Of a stretch of DNA of 64,000 nt, positions 1 through 7,767 are shown piece after piece. Position numbers and translations under genes: made by a program. The stretch is from positions 1,305,559 through 1,369,558 of the forward strand of contig MEFY01000002.1 of NCBI GenBank assembly GCA_001725325.1, written 5' to 3'. The stretch's first letter is position 1. The number at the start of each line of letters is the position of its first letter. Under the pieces are notes generated by a model. The model was not told where the DNA came from, did no database searches, and worked only from the letters and a program-made list of their open reading frames with translations. This DNA comes from Leifsonia sp. SCN 70-46. Its GTDB lineage: Bacteria; Actinomycetota; Actinomycetes; Actinomycetales; Microbacteriaceae.

Positions 1-2
1 GC

Positions 3-785
3 AGCTACCATCGCGTGCTCAGCATCATGCTCAAGTACGCGGTGCGCGACGGCCGCATGATCCGCAACCCGGCCGACGGCGTGAAGCTGCCTCGAGTCGT
101 GCAGCGCAAGCACGGCTACCTGACGCATCCGCAGGTGCACCAGTTTGCCGAGCTCTGCGGCCCCGACGGCGACGTCATCATGTTCCTCGCGTACACGGGT
201 CTCCGGTGGGGCGAGATGGCAGCGCTCCGCGTGATGGATCTCGACATGCTCCGGCGCCGCGTCAACGTCGACCAGGCGGTCACCGAAGTGGGCAGCGAGC
301 TCGTCTACGGAACACCGAAGAATCACAGCCGCAGGAGCGTCCCGTTCCCGAGCTTCCTGAGCGAGCTCCTCGCTGCTCGATGCGAGGGGAAGGCGAAGAG
401 TGATTTCGTCTTCACCGCGCCCGAGGGTGGCCCCATTAGGAACAAGAACTTCCGTGCTCGCCGCTTCGAGCCGGCCATGGCGAAGATGCTCGAACTGCAC
501 CCCGACCTCGTGCGGCTCGTCCCGCACGACCTTCGTCACACCGCGGCCAGCCTCGCGATCTCGGCGGGCGCCAACGTGAAGGCGGTCCAGAAGATGCTCG
601 GCCACGCGTCGGCCGCGATGACGCTCGACGTCTACGCCGACCTCTTCGACGATGACCTGGATGCCGTTGGAGAGGCCCTCAGTGCCGTCGGCGCTCCAGA
701 AGTTGTGGGCAAAATGTGGGCACGGAGCGATATTGAGTCGAAAACGGTGATCCCGATGAAGAAAAAAGCTGACCTGACCAGCTAA
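3..785 (+). CDS. Tyrosine recombinase (phage-type integrase), 5' end outside window
   Basis: The gene is open at the left window edge, so its start and most of its N-terminal DNA-binding domain are missing. Numbering from the in-frame GTG at 15, the catalytic set of tyrosine recombinases is visible: Arg64 in TGLRWGE, Lys102 in the beta-hairpin, His171 and Arg174 in HDLRH, His197 in LGH and the nucleophile Tyr207 in LDVYADLF. The family cuts and joins att sites of integrative elements or phages. The gene ends 5 bp before the 3' (CCA) end of a tRNA-Lys, the usual place of an integrase that uses the tRNA 3' end as attB. The element it serves would therefore lie to the left, outside the window. 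The catalytic domain looks intact. Confidence 0.9.
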   Translation, partial: SYHRVLSIMLKYAVRDGRMIRNPADGVKLPRVVQRKHGYLTHPQVHQFAELCGPDGDVIMFLAYTGLRWGEMAALRVMDLDMLRRRVNVDQAVTEVGSELVYGTPKNHSRRSVPFPSFLSELLAARCEGKAKSDFVFTAPEGGPIRNKNFRARRFEPAMAKMLELHPDLVRLVPHDLRHTAASLAISAGANVKAVQKMLGHASAAMTLDVYADLFDDDLDAVGEALSAVGAPEVVGKMWARSDIESKTVIPMKKKADLTS

Positions 786-790
786 AAAGA

Positions 791-866
791 TGGTGGGCCC
801 GGTGGGGCTCGAACCCACGACCCGCGGATTAAAAGTCCGATGCTCTGCCAACTGAGCTACAGGCCC
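791..866 (-). tRNA. tRNA-Lys (anticodon UUU)
   Basis: On the minus strand a complete cloverleaf can be drawn. The acceptor arm is GGGCCUG paired with CGGGCCC, the D stem GCUC/GAGC, the anticodon loop CUUUUAA (anticodon UUU, Lys), the T arm contains GGUUCGAGCC, and an encoded CCA ends at 791. Base pair 27-43 is a U/C mismatch, which is tolerated. The 5' base (866) is also the last base of the stop codon of the gene at 866-1180, so the tRNA lies directly downstream of that gene with no spacer. Its 3' end faces the integrase and is the probable attachment site of the element on the left. Confidence 0.95.
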
Positions 867-1180
867 TACCCCTCAAGCGTACCGGCGGCCAGGGCCTCTT
901 CCACTCGGGCGACCTTCGCCGTGAGCTGGTCTGTGTAGCCCGGGCGGATGTCGGCCTTGAGCACGAGGGAGACGCGCGGGCTGAACTCCTGCACGGCGAG
1001 GGTCGCACGGCGCACGACGTCGAAGACCTCATCCCATTCGCCCTCGATCGTGGTGAACATGGCGTCGGTGTGGTTCGGCAGGCCCGAGTCGCGCACCACC
1101 TTCACGGCCGCGGCGACCGCGAGGTGGACGGAACCGGAGGAGTCGGAGGTGCCGGGGGCTACGGAGAACGCGACGAGCAT
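866..1180 (-). CDS. Thiamine-binding protein, MTH1187/YkoF-like family (DUF77)
   Basis: The 104-residue product begins [11 protein letters not shown] and carries the family signatures [35 protein letters not shown] and a C-terminal amphipathic helix. These small cytoplasmic proteins form ferredoxin-like tetramers that bind thiamine or related pyrimidines; their exact role is unsettled. I chose the ATG at 1180 because it gives the canonical family N-terminus; a longer frame upstream is antisense to the next gene. A TACGCT -10 element ends 8 bp before the ATG, so the mRNA is probably leaderless or nearly so. The divergent gene starts only 24 bp away. The stop codon overlaps the tRNA-Lys by one base, so read-through into the tRNA is likely. 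Confidence 0.85.
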   Translation of the reverse strand: MLVAFSVAPGTSDSSGSVHLAVAAAVKVVRDSGLPNHTDAMFTTIEGEWDEVFDVVRRATLAVQEFSPRVSLVLKADIRPGYTDQLTAKVARVEEALAAGTLEG

Positions 1181-1204
1181 GCAAGTGAGCGTACCGTTGT
1201 CGTG
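1181..1204. promoter_or_regulatory. Bidirectional promoter with overlapping -10 elements
   Basis: The 24-bp gap between two divergent start codons holds a plus-strand -10 TACCGT (1192-1197) and a minus-strand -10 TACGCT (1193-1188). They share the TA at 1192-1193. Each -10 ends 8 bp from its start codon, so both transcripts would begin about one base before the ATG. No Shine-Dalgarno sequence fits in the gap. The assignment rests on motif and spacing only. Confidence 0.55.
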
Positions 1205-1834
1205 ATGGCCGACGACTTCCACAAGCCCACCCAGTACTCCGGGGACAAGTTCGACGAGTACGAGGGTGGTGAGGACCCTGCCCAGATCTGGCGGGTGGCG
1301 CGCGAGACCGCCCACGCGCTCGTCGACCGGGCACGCGAGACGGAGGATCCCGCCGTCATAGAGCGGCTCGTCGCCTACACCGACGCGAACGGCATCGACG
1401 CGCTCGCCGAGCTGTGGGCACGGTCATCCCCGCGCAGCCTGCCCGGGGCCCTGTGGCGCATCTACCTCATGCGGGTCCTGATCCGGCAGGATCCCGCCGG
1501 CACCTCCCTGCTCTTCCAGCGCGGCCTCGATGTGCTGCCGACCATCGACGCCCTCGTCGCGGGGGCGCCCATGCCGACCGGTCCCGACGAGATCACCGTG
1601 CTCGCCGACCAGATCCTGCGGGGGCTGTTCCGCGGCGACTTCGCCATCGCGCTCGAGCGCGCGGCCTCGTTCGCGCGCATCCTCGCCGCAGGATGCACCA
1701 GCCTCGCCGACGACGAGGAGCCCATCAACCCCGACCGCGCCACCGAGCTCACCACCCGCGCCGACCGCCTGGCCCTCACCGCGGACGAGTTCACCGCGTG
1801 CGCGCGCCTCTACCGCTCGGGCAACCTCGACTGA
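1205..1834 (+). CDS. Conserved actinobacterial hypothetical protein
   Basis: This is a 209-residue soluble, acidic, Leu/Ala-rich, mainly helical protein with no signal peptide or membrane segment and no motif I can assign. The sequence ([22 protein letters not shown] near the start, then helical repeats) is a type I recall as conserved in Microbacteriaceae beside sigma-K-like loci, sometimes mislabelled as an RNA polymerase subunit. The ATG at 1205 (or the GTG just before it) is preceded at leaderless spacing by the -10 TACCGT. The gene diverges from the thiamine-binding gene and ends 35 bp before a candidate structured RNA. Function unknown. Confidence 0.75.
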   Translation: MADDFHKPTQYSGDKFDEYEGGEDPAQIWRVARETAHALVDRARETEDPAVIERLVAYTDANGIDALAELWARSSPRSLPGALWRIYLMRVLIRQDPAGTSLLFQRGLDVLPTIDALVAGAPMPTGPDEITVLADQILRGLFRGDFAIALERAASFARILAAGCTSLADDEEPINPDRATELTTRADRLALTADEFTACARLYRSGNLD

Positions 1835-1859
1835 GGAATACCCCGCGGCGGGCGTGGTT
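1835..1859 (+). promoter_or_regulatory. Candidate ECF-sigma promoter upstream of structured RNA/sigma gene
   Basis: GGAAT (1835-1839) and GTT (1857-1859) are separated by 17 bp. This matches the GGAA...GTT architecture of SigR/SigH-type ECF promoters. A TAAACT that could serve as a SigA -10 overlaps at 1859-1864, so the site may be read by either sigma. Transcription from it would start close to base 1869, where the long inverted repeat begins. Whether the downstream sigma factor recognises this site is unknown. Confidence 0.35.
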
Positions 1860-1868
1860 AAACTAGAC

Positions 1869-1950
1869 GTGCCGGGCCGCAGTAACCCCGGGCTCCACTA
1901 ATAGCCGCTTCGAGCGGCCTTGCGCCGAGAGGCGTTCTGCGGCCCGGCAC
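1869..1950 (+). ncRNA. Candidate structured RNA: three-way junction closed by a 14-bp perfect stem
   Basis: Bases 1869-1882 (GTGCCGGGCCGCAG) are perfectly complementary to 1937-1950. The 54 bases between them contain two further hairpins: GCCGCT-TCG-AGCGGC (1904-1918) and CGCC-GAGA-GGCG (1923-1934), the latter with a GNRA tetraloop. Together they form a compact 82-nt three-way junction. It lies between a conserved hypothetical gene and an ECF sigma factor, just after a promoter-like sequence. There is no U-tract after the outer stem, so a plain terminator is less likely than a leader element or small RNA. I recognise no known Rfam family. The strand is assigned from the flanking promoter and could be the reverse. 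Confidence 0.45.
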
Positions 1951-2004
1951 TATCTCGTCGTCAAGAGGGCAAGCCGAATCGGCTTGTGCACCGAATCACA
2001 TGAC

Positions 2005-2586
2005 ATGCTGGACATCGTGAGCGAGGACGTCGAAGCACCCGCCGTGCGCATGCAGGCCCTCCTGGGCCGCGTGGCCGAGGGTGACCAGCGCGCGTTCTCC
2101 GACCTGTACGACGAGACCGCACCTCGGGTCTTCGGCCTCGTCAAGCGCCTGCTGCGCGATCACGCGCAGTCGGAGGAGGTCACGCAGGAGGTCTTCCTCG
2201 AGATCTGGCAAACCGCGACGCGGTTCGATCCGAACAAGGGGGGAGCGACGACGTGGATCCTCACGATGGCGCACCGCCGAGCGGTGGACCGGGTGAGGTC
2301 CTCCCAGTCCTCGCGTGACCGCGACACCCGCGTGGGCATCCGCGATCACAAGGTCGACTACGACCAGGTTTCCGAAACAATCGAAGTCCGTCTCGAGCAC
2401 GAAAGGGTGGAGAAGGCGATGTCACGACTTACCGAGCTGCAGCGCCAAGCTGTCTCCCTCGCGTACTACGGCGGATACAGCCACAGCGAGGTGGCTGCCA
2501 TGCTGTCCGTGCCCATCGGCACGGTGAAGACCCGACTGCGCGACGGCATGATCCGCCTGCGTGACGAACTGGGGGTGACCTCATGA
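2005..2586 (+). CDS. sigK: ECF RNA polymerase sigma factor, SigK type
   Basis: This 193-residue group 4 sigma factor has region 2 around FSDLYDETAPRVFGLVKRLL...EEVTQEVFLEIWQ with the WILTMAHRRAVDRVR recognition of the -10. A linker leads to region 4 (LTELQRQAVSLAYYGGYSHSEVAAML, then the GTVKTRLRDGMIRLR helix that reads the -35). Its stop overlaps the ATG of a downstream RskA-type anti-sigma factor (ATGA, 2583-2586), the classical sigK-rskA arrangement. In that arrangement sigma is held at the membrane and released by regulated proteolysis. Starts at TTG 1984, ATG 2005 and GTG 2017 are all in frame with no strong ribosome site; ATG 2005 was chosen. The regulon and inducing signal are not visible. 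Confidence 0.88.
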   Translation: MLDIVSEDVEAPAVRMQALLGRVAEGDQRAFSDLYDETAPRVFGLVKRLLRDHAQSEEVTQEVFLEIWQTATRFDPNKGGATTWILTMAHRRAVDRVRSSQSSRDRDTRVGIRDHKVDYDQVSETIEVRLEHERVEKAMSRLTELQRQAVSLAYYGGYSHSEVAAMLSVPIGTVKTRLRDGMIRLRDELGVTS

Positions 2587-3344
2587 CCCCGCGCAAAGAC
2601 GACCTGAACAACCTCTCGGGCGCCTACGTGCTCAACGCTCTCGACGAGGCAGAGGCCCGCGCCTTCGAGGCGCACCTCGCCGACTCAGAGGATGCCCGCA
2701 CCGAGGCCACCGGACTCGGCGACACCGCCGTGCTCCTCGGCCTCGCGGTCGACCCCGTGACCCCGCCCGCCTCGCTCAAGGCGAGCATCATGGCCCAGAT
2801 CGCCACGACCCCGCAGCTTCCCGCGGTTGTCGAGGATGCCCCGCCCGTGTTCGGCGCAGCCGAGTCGAAGGCGCGCGCCCGCTGGTTCGCGAAGCCCGTC
2901 AACGCCATCATCGGTGTCGCGGCGGCCGTCGCCCTCATCATCGGCGGAGGCGTCGCCGTGCAGGCGATCAACTCCGGTGTGACGCAGCAGCAGGCGGCGA
3001 ACCAGCTCGCCGCGATCCAGTCCGCCGACGACGCGCAGAGCATCAAGGCGCCCGTCGCGAGCGGCGGCACCGCCACCCTCGTGTACGCGGCGAGCCTCGA
3101 GTCGGCGGCGCTCATCGTCGACGGCATGAGCACGCTGCCCGCGGACAAGGTCTACGAGCTCTGGTACATCAACGGCGACGGCGCACGACCGGCCGGCACG
3201 TTCACCGTCGGATCCGACGGCAAGATGTGGCAGGTGCTCGACGGCACCATGAAGAAGGGCGACACCGTGGGCGTCACCGTCGAGCCGCACGGCGGCTCGA
3301 AGACCCCCACGACCGACCCCGTCCTGGTCGTCACCACCGCCTAG
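2583..3344 (+). CDS. rskA: Anti-sigma factor with RskA C-terminal domain
   Basis: The 253-residue membrane protein has a cytoplasmic N-terminal sigma-binding domain (residues about 1-60), one transmembrane helix (about 106-127) and an extracytoplasmic domain typical of anti-sigma-K (VYELWYINGDGARPAGTF...GDTVGVTVEPHGGSKTPTT). It would sequester the sigma factor encoded just upstream, with which it overlaps by 4 bp. The zinc-type anti-sigma motif HxxxCxxC is absent: the equivalent stretch reads HLADSEDA and has no cysteines. Redox control through zinc release is therefore not expected. A hairpin terminator follows 12 bp after the stop. Confidence 0.88.
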   Translation: MTPRKDDLNNLSGAYVLNALDEAEARAFEAHLADSEDARTEATGLGDTAVLLGLAVDPVTPPASLKASIMAQIATTPQLPAVVEDAPPVFGAAESKARARWFAKPVNAIIGVAAAVALIIGGGVAVQAINSGVTQQQAANQLAAIQSADDAQSIKAPVASGGTATLVYAASLESAALIVDGMSTLPADKVYELWYINGDGARPAGTFTVGSDGKMWQVLDGTMKKGDTVGVTVEPHGGSKTPTTDPVLVVTTA

Positions 3345-3356
3345 CTCCCCTGAGGG

Positions 3357-3380
3357 GCGGGACCGCCAACGCGGTCCCGC
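3357..3380 (+). terminator. Terminator hairpin of the sigK-rskA operon
   Basis: GCGGGACCGC pairs perfectly with GCGGTCCCGC across a CAAC loop, 12 bp after the rskA stop. Only TTCC follows, so the U-tract is weak, as is common in high-GC actinomycetes. Confidence 0.7.
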
Positions 3381-3449
3381 TTCCGGGTGCGTGCCGCGGG
3401 AGCCGCCCGCAAGGGCGATAGTGGTCGCGATCGATCCGCGCGCGACCAC

Positions 3450-3476
3450 AACTGCCCGGTGGACCGATTCACGGGG
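3450..3476 (+). repeat. Dispersed intergenic repeat, copy 1
   Basis: AACTGCC followed after 3 bp by the 17-mer TGGACCGATTCACGGGG. The same 17-mer, preceded by AACTGCC, occurs in reverse orientation at 35747-35772. Both copies lie in gene-free gaps after operon ends. The rest of the 3345-3605 gap holds only the two terminators listed and no coding signal. Confidence 0.5.
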
Positions 3477-3544
3477 ATGGCGCGCGCGCCACCCGCTCCC
3501 GTCCCCGGAAACGCGAAACGGGCCGCGAGATGCGACCCGTTCGG

Positions 3545-3594
3545 CGAGCTGCGCGCAACGTTCCGCGCAGCTCGGCATCCTCCTACGAGGATGC
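3545..3594 (-). terminator. Tandem hairpins ending the pst operon
   Basis: Read from pstB, an 8-bp stem with CTAC/GTAG loop (3594-3575) is followed directly by an 11-bp perfect stem (3574-3545, arms CGAGCTGCGCG). Two adjacent strong hairpins in a convergent gap suggest efficient termination or a bidirectional insulator between rskA and pstB. Confidence 0.65.
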
Positions 3595-3605
3595 GGGGAG
3601 GAGGA

Positions 3606-4385
3606 TCATCCGAACTTGCCGGAGACGTAGTCCTCGGTGGCCTGCACCGACGGCTTCGAGAACATCGTCACGGTGTCGTCGTACTCGATGAGCTTGCCGG
3701 GCTTGCCCGTTCCGGCGATGTTGAAGAACGCCGTCTTGTCGGAGACGCGCGACGCCTGCTGCATGTTGTGGGTCACGATCACGATCGTGTACTCCTGCTT
3801 GAGCTCCTCGATGAGGTCCTCGATGGCGAGCGTCGAGATGGGGTCGAGGGCCGAGCACGGCTCGTCCATGAGGATGACCTCGGGCGAGACCGCGATCGCG
3901 CGCGCGATGCACAGGCGCTGCTGCTGGCCGCCGGAGAGCCCGGAGCCGGGCAGGTGCAGGCGGTCCTTGACCTCGTTCCACAGGTTGGCGCCCTGGAGCG
4001 ACTTCTCCACGAGGTCGTCGCCCTCGCTCTTCGACATGCGCCGGTTGTTGAGCTTGACGCCCGCGAGCACGTTGTCGCGGATCGACATCGTGGGGAACGG
4101 GTTGGGGCGCTGGAACACCATGCCGACCTGGCGGCGCACGAGCACGGGGTCGACGCCGGGGCCGTAGAGGTTGTTGCCGTCGATGAGCACCTCGCCCTCC
4201 ACGTGGGCTCCCGGGATGACCTCGTGCATGCGGTTGAGCGTCCGCAGGAAGGTGCTCTTGCCGCAGCCGGAGGGGCCGATGAAGGCCGTCACCGTGCGGG
4301 GCTCGATGGTGAGCGTGACATCCTCGACGGCCTTGAACTTGCCGTAGTAGACGTTCAGGTCGTTGACTTCGATGCGCTTGGACAC
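3606..4385 (-). CDS. pstB: Phosphate ABC transporter ATP-binding protein PstB
   Basis: The 259-residue ABC ATPase hydrolyses ATP to drive high-affinity phosphate import through PstC/PstA. Walker [10 protein letters not shown] lies at residues 37-45, the Q-loop FQRPNPFP near 92, the signature LSGGQ at 150-154 and Walker B ILMDEP at 171-176, followed by the PstB-typical CSALDPIST. Length and sequence are standard for the family. It is the last gene of pstSCAB, 23 bp after pstA, and is followed by tandem hairpins. Expression is expected to depend on the PHO box upstream of pstS. Confidence 0.97.
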   Translation of the reverse strand: MSKRIEVNDLNVYYGKFKAVEDVTLTIEPRTVTAFIGPSGCGKSTFLRTLNRMHEVIPGAHVEGEVLIDGNNLYGPGVDPVLVRRQVGMVFQRPNPFPTMSIRDNVLAGVKLNNRRMSKSEGDDLVEKSLQGANLWNEVKDRLHLPGSGLSGGQQQRLCIARAIAVSPEVILMDEPCSALDPISTLAIEDLIEELKQEYTIVIVTHNMQQASRVSDKTAFFNIAGTGKPGKLIEYDDTVTMFSKPSVQATEDYVSGKFG

Positions 4386-4408
4386 GGGTTCCTGTTTCCT
4401 TTACGGGC

Positions 4409-5491
4409 CTAGCGGCCGAGCTTGGGGGAGAAGATTCGGGCGACGAGGCGCGCGACGAGGTTGAGCGCCATGACGATGAGGATGAGGGTGAGCGCTCCGG
4501 CCCACGCGCGGTCGAGGTACGGCTGCACGTCGCTGCCGGGGTTGGCGTACTGCGTGTAGACGAAGACGGGCAGCGACATCATCCTGTCGTTGAACAGGTC
4601 GTAGTTCATGCTCGCCGTGAAGCCGGAGATGATGAGCAGCGGCGCCGTCTCGCCGATGACGCGCGCGATGGCGAGCGTGACACCGGTCGTGATGCCGGCG
4701 ATCGACGTGGGGATGACGATCTTGAGGATCGTGAGCCACTTCGGCACACCGAGCGCGTACGACGCCTCGCGCAGCTCGTTGGGCACGAGCTTGAGCATCT
4801 CCTCGCTCGAGCGCACGACCACCGGGATCATGAGCAGCGAGAGCGCGACCGAGCCGCCGAAGCCGAAGCGGATACCCGCGTCGCCCGTGATGAGGGCGAA
4901 GAACGCGAAGGCGAAGAGGCCCGCGACGATCGAGGGGATGCCCGTCATGACGTCGACGAAGAAGGTGATGGCGCGGGCGAGCACGCCCTTGCCGTACTCG
5001 ACGAGGTAGATCGCGGTGAGGAGTCCGACGGGCACCGAGATGAGCGCGGCCATGCCGGTGATCTCGAGCGTGCCCATGATGGCGTGCAGCGCGCCGCCGC
5101 CCTCGCCCACGATGTTGCGCATCGAGCTGCTGAAGAACAGCGGGTCGAAGCGCGCGATGCCGTTGGAGACGACCGTGAAGAGCAGCGAGATGAGCGGGAT
5201 GAGCGCGATGATGAACGCCGTCGCGACGAGCGACGTGACGAGGCGGTCCTTCGCCTGGCGCACGCCCTCGACGAGGAACGCGAGCGTGAAGATCGCGACG
5301 TCGAAGAGCACGGTGCCGAGGAAGAGCACGATGGCGATGTTGAACTCCTCGCCGCTCGCCGCGCTCATGAAGCCGAAGATCGCTCCGACGATGACCCAGC
5401 TCGCGGCGAGGGTGACCCACGGCGCCCACTTGGGCAGGCGGCCCGTGGTGAGGGAGTTGACGATGCCCGTGTTCGCGGTCGTCGCGCTCAT
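4409..5491 (-). CDS. pstA: Phosphate ABC transporter permease PstA
   Basis: The 360-residue inner-membrane permease has an N-terminal extension carrying two extra hydrophobic segments (about residues 25-70), then the PstA core with the cytoplasmic coupling loop EMLKLVPNELREASYALGVPKWLTILKIVIP and ARVIGETAPLL. It pairs with PstC to form the phosphate channel. The ATG at 5491 overlaps the pstC stop (TGATG). The actinobacterial N-terminal extension makes it longer than the enterobacterial protein. Confidence 0.95.
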   Translation of the reverse strand: MSATTANTGIVNSLTTGRLPKWAPWVTLAASWVIVGAIFGFMSAASGEEFNIAIVLFLGTVLFDVAIFTLAFLVEGVRQAKDRLVTSLVATAFIIALIPLISLLFTVVSNGIARFDPLFFSSSMRNIVGEGGGALHAIMGTLEITGMAALISVPVGLLTAIYLVEYGKGVLARAITFFVDVMTGIPSIVAGLFAFAFFALITGDAGIRFGFGGSVALSLLMIPVVVRSSEEMLKLVPNELREASYALGVPKWLTILKIVIPTSIAGITTGVTLAIARVIGETAPLLIISGFTASMNYDLFNDRMMSLPVFVYTQYANPGSDVQPYLDRAWAGALTLILIVMALNLVARLVARIFSPKLGR

Positions 5492-6429
5492 CAGTTGGCT
5501 CCCGAGAAGGCCTTGCGGCGGTTGATGACCACGCGCGCTATCGAGTTGATGAGCAGCGTGATGGCGAAGAGGATGAGGCCGGTCGCGATGAGCGCGTTGA
5601 CCCCGACGCCGTGCGCCTCGGGGAAGTTCAGCGCGATGTTGCCCGCGATCGTGGAGGGGTTCTGCGAGCTCGTGAGCACGAAGGTGATGAGCGTCGCGGG
5701 CGAGAGCACCATGGCCACGACCATGGTCTCGCCGAGCGCGCGGCCGAGGCCGAGCATCGCGGCCGAGATCATGCCGGGCCGGCCGAACGGCAGCACCGCG
5801 ACCTGGATCATCTCCCAGCGCGTGGCGCCGAGGGCGAGCGCGGCCTCCTCGTGGAGGCGCGGCGTCTGGAGGAAGACCTCGCGAGTGACGGCCGTGATGA
5901 TCGGGATGATCATGACGGCGAGCACGATCGCGACGGTGAGGATCGTGCGGCCCGTGCCCGACACGGGCGGGGCGAAGAGCGGGATCCAGCCGGCGTTGGT
6001 CACGAGCCAGTCGTAGAGGGGCGTGACGGCCGGGGCGAGGATCTTGATGCCCCACAGGCCGAAGACGACCGAGGGCACCGCCGCGAGCAGGTCGATGATG
6101 TAGCCGAGTCCCTGGGCGACGCGGCGCGGCGCGTAGTGCGAGATGAAGAGCGCGATGCCGATGGAGACGGGCAGGGCCATGAGGAGGGCCAGGAAGGCCG
6201 CCCACACGGTGCCGAAGGCGAGGGGGGCGACGTAGGCCCAGAAGCTGGAGGGGGAGCCCTTGAGCTCCGCCGGGTCGACCACGAGGGCCGGGATGCTCTG
6301 CGCGAGGAGGAAGATCGCGACCGCGGCGAGGGCGACGAGGATGAGGCTTCCGGCGATGACCGTGGCGCCGGAGAAGATGCGGTCTGCGGGGCGGAGAGTA
6401 GCCCTCGGCGACGGGGTTGCTGTCGTCAT
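5491..6429 (-). CDS. pstC: Phosphate ABC transporter permease PstC
   Basis: The 312-residue permease has six predicted transmembrane segments and the PstC coupling loop EEAALALGATRWEMIQVAVLPFGRPGM followed by LGRALGETMVVAMVL. The long periplasmic loop after the first helix is typical. It is translationally linked to pstA by one base. A stem-loop separates it from pstS, probably setting lower expression of membrane subunits than of the binding protein. Confidence 0.96.
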   Translation of the reverse strand: MTTATPSPRATLRPADRIFSGATVIAGSLILVALAAVAIFLLAQSIPALVVDPAELKGSPSSFWAYVAPLAFGTVWAAFLALLMALPVSIGIALFISHYAPRRVAQGLGYIIDLLAAVPSVVFGLWGIKILAPAVTPLYDWLVTNAGWIPLFAPPVSGTGRTILTVAIVLAVMIIPIITAVTREVFLQTPRLHEEAALALGATRWEMIQVAVLPFGRPGMISAAMLGLGRALGETMVVAMVLSPATLITFVLTSSQNPSTIAGNIALNFPEAHGVGVNALIATGLILFAITLLINSIARVVINRRKAFSGAN

Positions 6430-6478
6430 TCCTGTCTTCCTGCGAGACCGTGCTGGGTGGGGTGGGAGTTCAGTCTGA

Positions 6479-6520
6479 CGGGCTGCGACTCGGCGTGCAA
6501 TGCACGTGAGCCGCAGCCCG
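6479..6520 (-). terminator. Intra-operon stem-loop between pstS and pstC (attenuator or mRNA stabiliser)
   Basis: CGGGCTGCG (6479-6487) pairs perfectly with CGCAGCCCG (6512-6520), closing a 24-nt loop, just after the pstS stop codon. No U-tract follows on the minus strand. It is more likely a partial terminator or a 3' stabiliser of the pstS message than a full stop. Confidence 0.5.
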
Positions 6521-6538
6521 CCAGGGTGTTACTGGGTT

Positions 6539-7630
6539 CTACTTGATGGCGGCGAGGATCGTCGCGATCTTGTCGGAGAGCTCGGCCGACAGCGGAGCCG
6601 AGCCGGCGGCCTCGGCCGCAGCGGCCTGGCCCTCGGCGCCCGTCACGTACGTGAGGTACGCGGAGACGACCGGGGCGACATCGGCGTCAACGTACTCGTT
6701 GCAGGCGATGAGGTACGACACGAGCACGACCGGGTAGTGGGTCGGGTCCGTGGTCTTGCGGTCGAGCTTGATCGACAGGTCGGTCGCGCCGGCCGTGTCA
6801 CCCGCGGGCGACTCGGCGACGACAGCGGCAGCACCCTCGGCGCTGGGCTTGACGAACTTGTCGCCCACCTTGATCGCGACGACACCGAGCGAGCCGGCCT
6901 TCGACGCGTCGGCGTAGCCGATGGTGTTGGTGCCGTTGGTCACGGCGTCGACGACACCGGAGGTGCCCTGAGCGGCCTCACCCGTCGTGTAGGGGAACGG
7001 GTCGGCGGCGGGGGCGTCCCAGACCTCGGGGGCGACCTTGTTCAGGTAGTCCGTGAAGTTCTTGGTGGTGCCCGAGTCGTCGGAGCGGTGCACGGCCGTG
7101 ATCGGGGCCGACGGGAGCGTGACGCCCTCGTTGGTGGCCGCGATGGCGGGGTCATCCCACGAGGTGATGGTGCCCTTGAAGATGCCGGCGATGGTCGCGG
7201 CGTCGAGGTTCAGGTCCTTCACGCCCTCGACGTTGAAGATCACGGCGATCGGGGAGATGTAGGCCGGGACCTCGATGTAGCCGGTGTCGGGCACGCAGCT
7301 CGCGAAGCCCTTGTCGATCTCCTCCTGCTTGAGGGCGGAGTCGGAGCCGGCGAACGACGAGCCGCCCGCGATGAAGGTCTCGCGACCCGCACCCGAACCG
7401 GACGGGTCGTAGTTGATGGTCACGTCGGGGTTGGCCGTCTGGAACGCGGCGATCCACGCCTCCTGGGCCGAGCCCTGCGACGACGCGCCAGCGCCGTCGA
7501 TGGTGCCGGAGAGGGTGCTCACGGGAGCGTCCGTCTCGGTGGGGGTTCCCTCGTTGGCTGCGCACGAGGAGAGCAGGATGGTGCCTGCGATGGCGACGGC
7601 ACCGATGGTGCCGAGACGCTTGAAGTTCAC
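6539..7630 (-). CDS. pstS: Phosphate-binding lipoprotein PstS
   Basis: The 363-residue protein begins with a lipoprotein signal whose lipobox LSSC puts the lipidated cysteine at residue 23, anchoring it outside the membrane. The phosphate-binding core is recognisable: GAGASSQGSAQEAW, the SGSGAGRETF loop, the SDSAL segment and the HRSDDSGTT motif that contacts the phosphate. It delivers phosphate to PstCA. The start at 7630 is supported by AAAGGGAA a few bases upstream. PHO-box repeats lie about 75-115 bp upstream of the start, so strong induction under phosphate limitation by RegX3 is expected. Confidence 0.97.
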   Translation of the reverse strand: MNFKRLGTIGAVAIAGTILLSSCAANEGTPTETDAPVSTLSGTIDGAGASSQGSAQEAWIAAFQTANPDVTINYDPSGSGAGRETFIAGGSSFAGSDSALKQEEIDKGFASCVPDTGYIEVPAYISPIAVIFNVEGVKDLNLDAATIAGIFKGTITSWDDPAIAATNEGVTLPSAPITAVHRSDDSGTTKNFTDYLNKVAPEVWDAPAADPFPYTTGEAAQGTSGVVDAVTNGTNTIGYADASKAGSLGVVAIKVGDKFVKPSAEGAAAVVAESPAGDTAGATDLSIKLDRKTTDPTHYPVVLVSYLIACNEYVDADVAPVVSAYLTYVTGAEGQAAAAEAAGSAPLSAELSDKIATILAAIK

Positions 7631-7656
7631 AGTGGTTCCCTTTCAAGGGCTGTCGG

Positions 7657-7745
7657 ATTATCAGGACGGGCCGGTGCGACCCAGTCGTAGACGATATGCA
7701 CAGCGGTTAACCAACCTCGGCCCCGCGGGTGAACGGAAGGTTAAC
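7657..7745 (-). promoter_or_regulatory. pstS promoter with PHO box
   Basis: Reading the minus strand, GTTAACC-TTCC-GTTCACC (7745-7728) is an 11-bp direct repeat matching the actinobacterial PHO-box unit GTTCACC plus 4 bp. A further GTTAACC lies at 7711-7705, 23 bp on. Candidate -10 elements are TATCGT (7698-7693), for which the box would overlap the -35 region, and GATAAT (7662-7657). The 137-bp gap between mutT1 and pstS holds no gene. Confidence 0.75.
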
Positions 7746-7767
7746 GACCACCGAACTCGGCGCGTTG

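Noticed and set aside
3387-4412. Plus-strand frame crossing the rskA-pstB gap and opposite pstB
   Set aside because: No recognisable domain, and it crosses two hairpin terminators; pstB on the other strand is unambiguous.
6479-6520. Full terminator splitting pstS from pstCAB
   Set aside because: The hairpin has no U-tract and no promoter is evident before pstC, so a partial attenuator or stabiliser is more likely.
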